A stretch of DNA of 5,307 nucleotides from Dehalococcoidia bacterium (lineage in GTDB: Bacteria > Chloroflexota > Dehalococcoidia > Dehalococcoidales > JAUWYK01). Under the pieces are notes generated by a model, which had not been told where the DNA came from, did not search any database, and was given only the letters and a program-made list of their open reading frames with translations. This document shows, piece after piece, positions 4,049 to 5,307 of the stretch. The translations under genes were made by a program, and so were the position numbers. The DNA is taken from positions 1 through 5,307 of the forward strand of contig JAUWYK010000095.1 of NCBI GenBank assembly GCA_030615865.1, read 5' to 3'. The first letter of the stretch is position 1. Each line of letters opens with the position of its first letter.

Positions 4049-5307
4049 CTAAGGCCAGAGTTCCTGAGCCACTTCTTCCAGGCCCAGTTCTTGTAGCTTC
4101 TTTTTACTCGGCTTTGCTGTCTGGGGATCCCAATCCATGGCAGCAAGGTACTCTTTGTCCAGGGTGTCCTCATCAACTGTTACCCCGGCCAGGGGTCCCT
4201 CTTTCTGCGGTGGTCTGCCAAGTACCCTATCGGGGACTTTGAACTGTAGCGGGTTCAACCCTTCGCGAACATTGAAAGCCTGCCGGAGGTTAGAAATTCT
4301 CTCCCCGGTCTTAAGCAGCTCGTCATTAGTTACGTCCCAACCGGTAACTGCGCTCATAAACTCAGCGATAGGGTCAACGTTGGGAAAAGCCCAGTACACG
4401 AACAGGCACATCCCAGCACAAACCAGGGTATGGTTGAAGTTGCTGCCTATCTTGCGTGCTTCACCTCTGCCGGCAAACGACCTGTGGTCGAATCTGGGCA
4501 GCAGTCCTTGGGGATGCTCGGGTGCCATCGACAATTCTGAGCCGGTAAAATGACGACCCGGGGTGGGGTCCAGCCTGTAGCCAGTTGCATAGAAAAACGT
4601 ATGCTTCGGGTCATGTGCCGGAAGCTCTTGCCCTTGAATATGCATGGCGTATTTGTCGGCGCCCTTACCGATCTTCTCCGCTGCCACCTTTACCCCATCG
4701 GCTAACACAGCACCGAAACCTTCCCTCTTAGCCAATTTTTCGGTCATGGCAACGATAGCCTTATGGTTGCCCCAGGTCATTTCGATACCATCGGTGTCGG
4801 CCTTGGTGATAAGCCCATTCTCAAAACATTCAATAGCCAAGGCGATGGTAGCCCCGGCAGAAATGGTGTCAAGCCCATAGCGATCGCAAATATCGTTTGC
4901 CTTGATTATTGATTCAAGGTTGTTATTGAGACAATTGGTGCCAAACATAGCAATTGTCTCATATTCAGGTCTACGGGAGCCTACCTTATATTTATACTCT
5001 CCGGTTCCTGCCTTCATGTACCCTCCACATGCAATGGGGCACAGATAACAGGCAAACCTCTTCGACCTACGCTCAATCACAGCGTCGGCTCCGATGGGTT
5101 CAGTATTGGGAAAGTCAATAACCCCCACTCCTCCCCAGTTTTTGACTGGCGATTCACCGTTCTCGGCGTTGATAACAGTGAGGAACGGCGTGCCTGTCGG
5201 CTTTAACCAGACAATATGCCCTCCCAGTTCACCCAGGTACTTTTTTCTCAGCTCCTTAACTCTTGTTTCATCGGCGACAGGAACCTTCATGTTGCCCTTC
5301 ACCGCCA
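4049..5307 (-). CDS. Aldehyde ferredoxin oxidoreductase family protein, N-terminus beyond window
   Basis: This is the C-terminal part (about 418 codons) of an aldehyde:ferredoxin oxidoreductase (AOR), a tungsten- or molybdenum-bis-pterin, [4Fe-4S] enzyme family of about 600 residues in anaerobes. Typical members interconvert aldehydes and carboxylates with ferredoxin. The family also includes benzoyl-CoA-reductase BamB-type subunits. Residues are counted from the GTG codon at 5302-5300. The CYLCPIAC motif (C85-x2-C88-x3-C92) supplies three cluster ligands, and C295 or C299 in LVCAGMCLF is the expected fourth. RPEYETIAMFGTNC (111-124), ICDRYGLDTISAG (138-150) and HIQGQELPAHDP (221-232) are AOR signatures. 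The frame stays open to the right edge, reading AVKGNMKVPVADE, where other members continue from a LKAIAV-type stretch. GTG 5302 is therefore an internal valine, and the N-terminal pterin-binding domain of roughly 190 residues lies outside. The TAG stop is at 4049-4051. It probably precedes the ABM-like gene in one transcription unit. The substrate cannot be assigned. Confidence 0.92.
   Translation of the reverse strand, partial: AVKGNMKVPVADETRVKELRKKYLGELGGHIVWLKPTGTPFLTVINAENGESPVKNWGGVGVIDFPNTEPIGADAVIERRSKRFACYLCPIACGGYMKAGTGEYKYKVGSRRPEYETIAMFGTNCLNNNLESIIKANDICDRYGLDTISAGATIALAIECFENGLITKADTDGIEMTWGNHKAIVAMTEKLAKREGFGAVLADGVKVAAEKIGKGADKYAMHIQGQELPAHDPKHTFFYATGYRLDPTPGRHFTGSELSMAPEHPQGLLPRFDHRSFAGRGEARKIGSNFNHTLVCAGMCLFVYWAFPNVDPIAEFMSAVTGWDVTNDELLKTGERISNLRQAFNVREGLNPLQFKVPDRVLGRPPQKEGPLAGVTVDEDTLDKEYLAAMDWDPQTAKPSKKKLQELGLEEVAQELWP

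Noticed and set aside
4137..4553. 138-codon plus-strand ORF opposite the AOR gene
   Set aside because: The translation is Ser/Pro/Leu-rich without family features, and the opposite strand encodes well-conserved AOR motifs. It is a shadow frame.
1..5307. tRNA, rRNA, CRISPR arrays, insertion sequences
   Set aside because: I saw no cloverleaf, no regularly spaced repeats, no transposase and no terminal repeats on either strand by eye.

Overview
The window looks like a bacterial chromosome fragment, most likely from an anaerobe. My best guess is Chloroflexota, class Dehalococcoidia. The grounds are the SurE and DUF1616 sequence style, a tungstopterin-type aldehyde ferredoxin oxidoreductase (AOR) beside an unusual acyl-CoA dehydrogenase, strong Shine-Dalgarno sites and use of TTG starts. 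This placement is inference from recalled family resemblance, not from a search.

Left part, plus strand (about 1-2080): a complete surE (5'-nucleotidase/phosphatase) has a plausible promoter just upstream. It is followed by a small membrane-protein gene and then a DUF1616 membrane protein. The small gene is intact only as an 80-codon reading frame. A -1 shift in a G run reveals a further hydrophobic segment, an in-frame TAG, and a basic C-terminal tail. The stop of that tail overlaps the TTG start of the DUF1616 gene, so the small gene appears to be a decayed, mis-sequenced or recoded version of a gene once translationally coupled to DUF1616.

Middle (2080-3630): a 146-base spacer contains a strong ribosome-binding site in front of a two-codon ORF. 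It leads into a complete, well-started acyl-CoA dehydrogenase homologue of 436 residues. It retains the candidate catalytic glutamate but has altered flavin-loop and C-terminal motifs. A short convergent spacer with inverted repeats separates it from the minus-strand genes.

Right part, minus strand (3627-5307): the C-terminal two thirds of an AOR-family oxidoreductase runs off the right edge. Downstream of it lies a 105-residue dimeric alpha/beta-barrel (ABM/YdhR-like) protein. The 104-base gap between them holds a good -10 box and three small dyads, so the small gene may have its own regulated promoter. AOR chemistry (aldehyde/acid, or more distantly ring reduction) next to an acyl-CoA dehydrogenase suggests anaerobic carbon-compound oxidation, but the substrate cannot be read from the sequence. 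No RNA genes, CRISPR arrays, insertion sequences or origins were seen.
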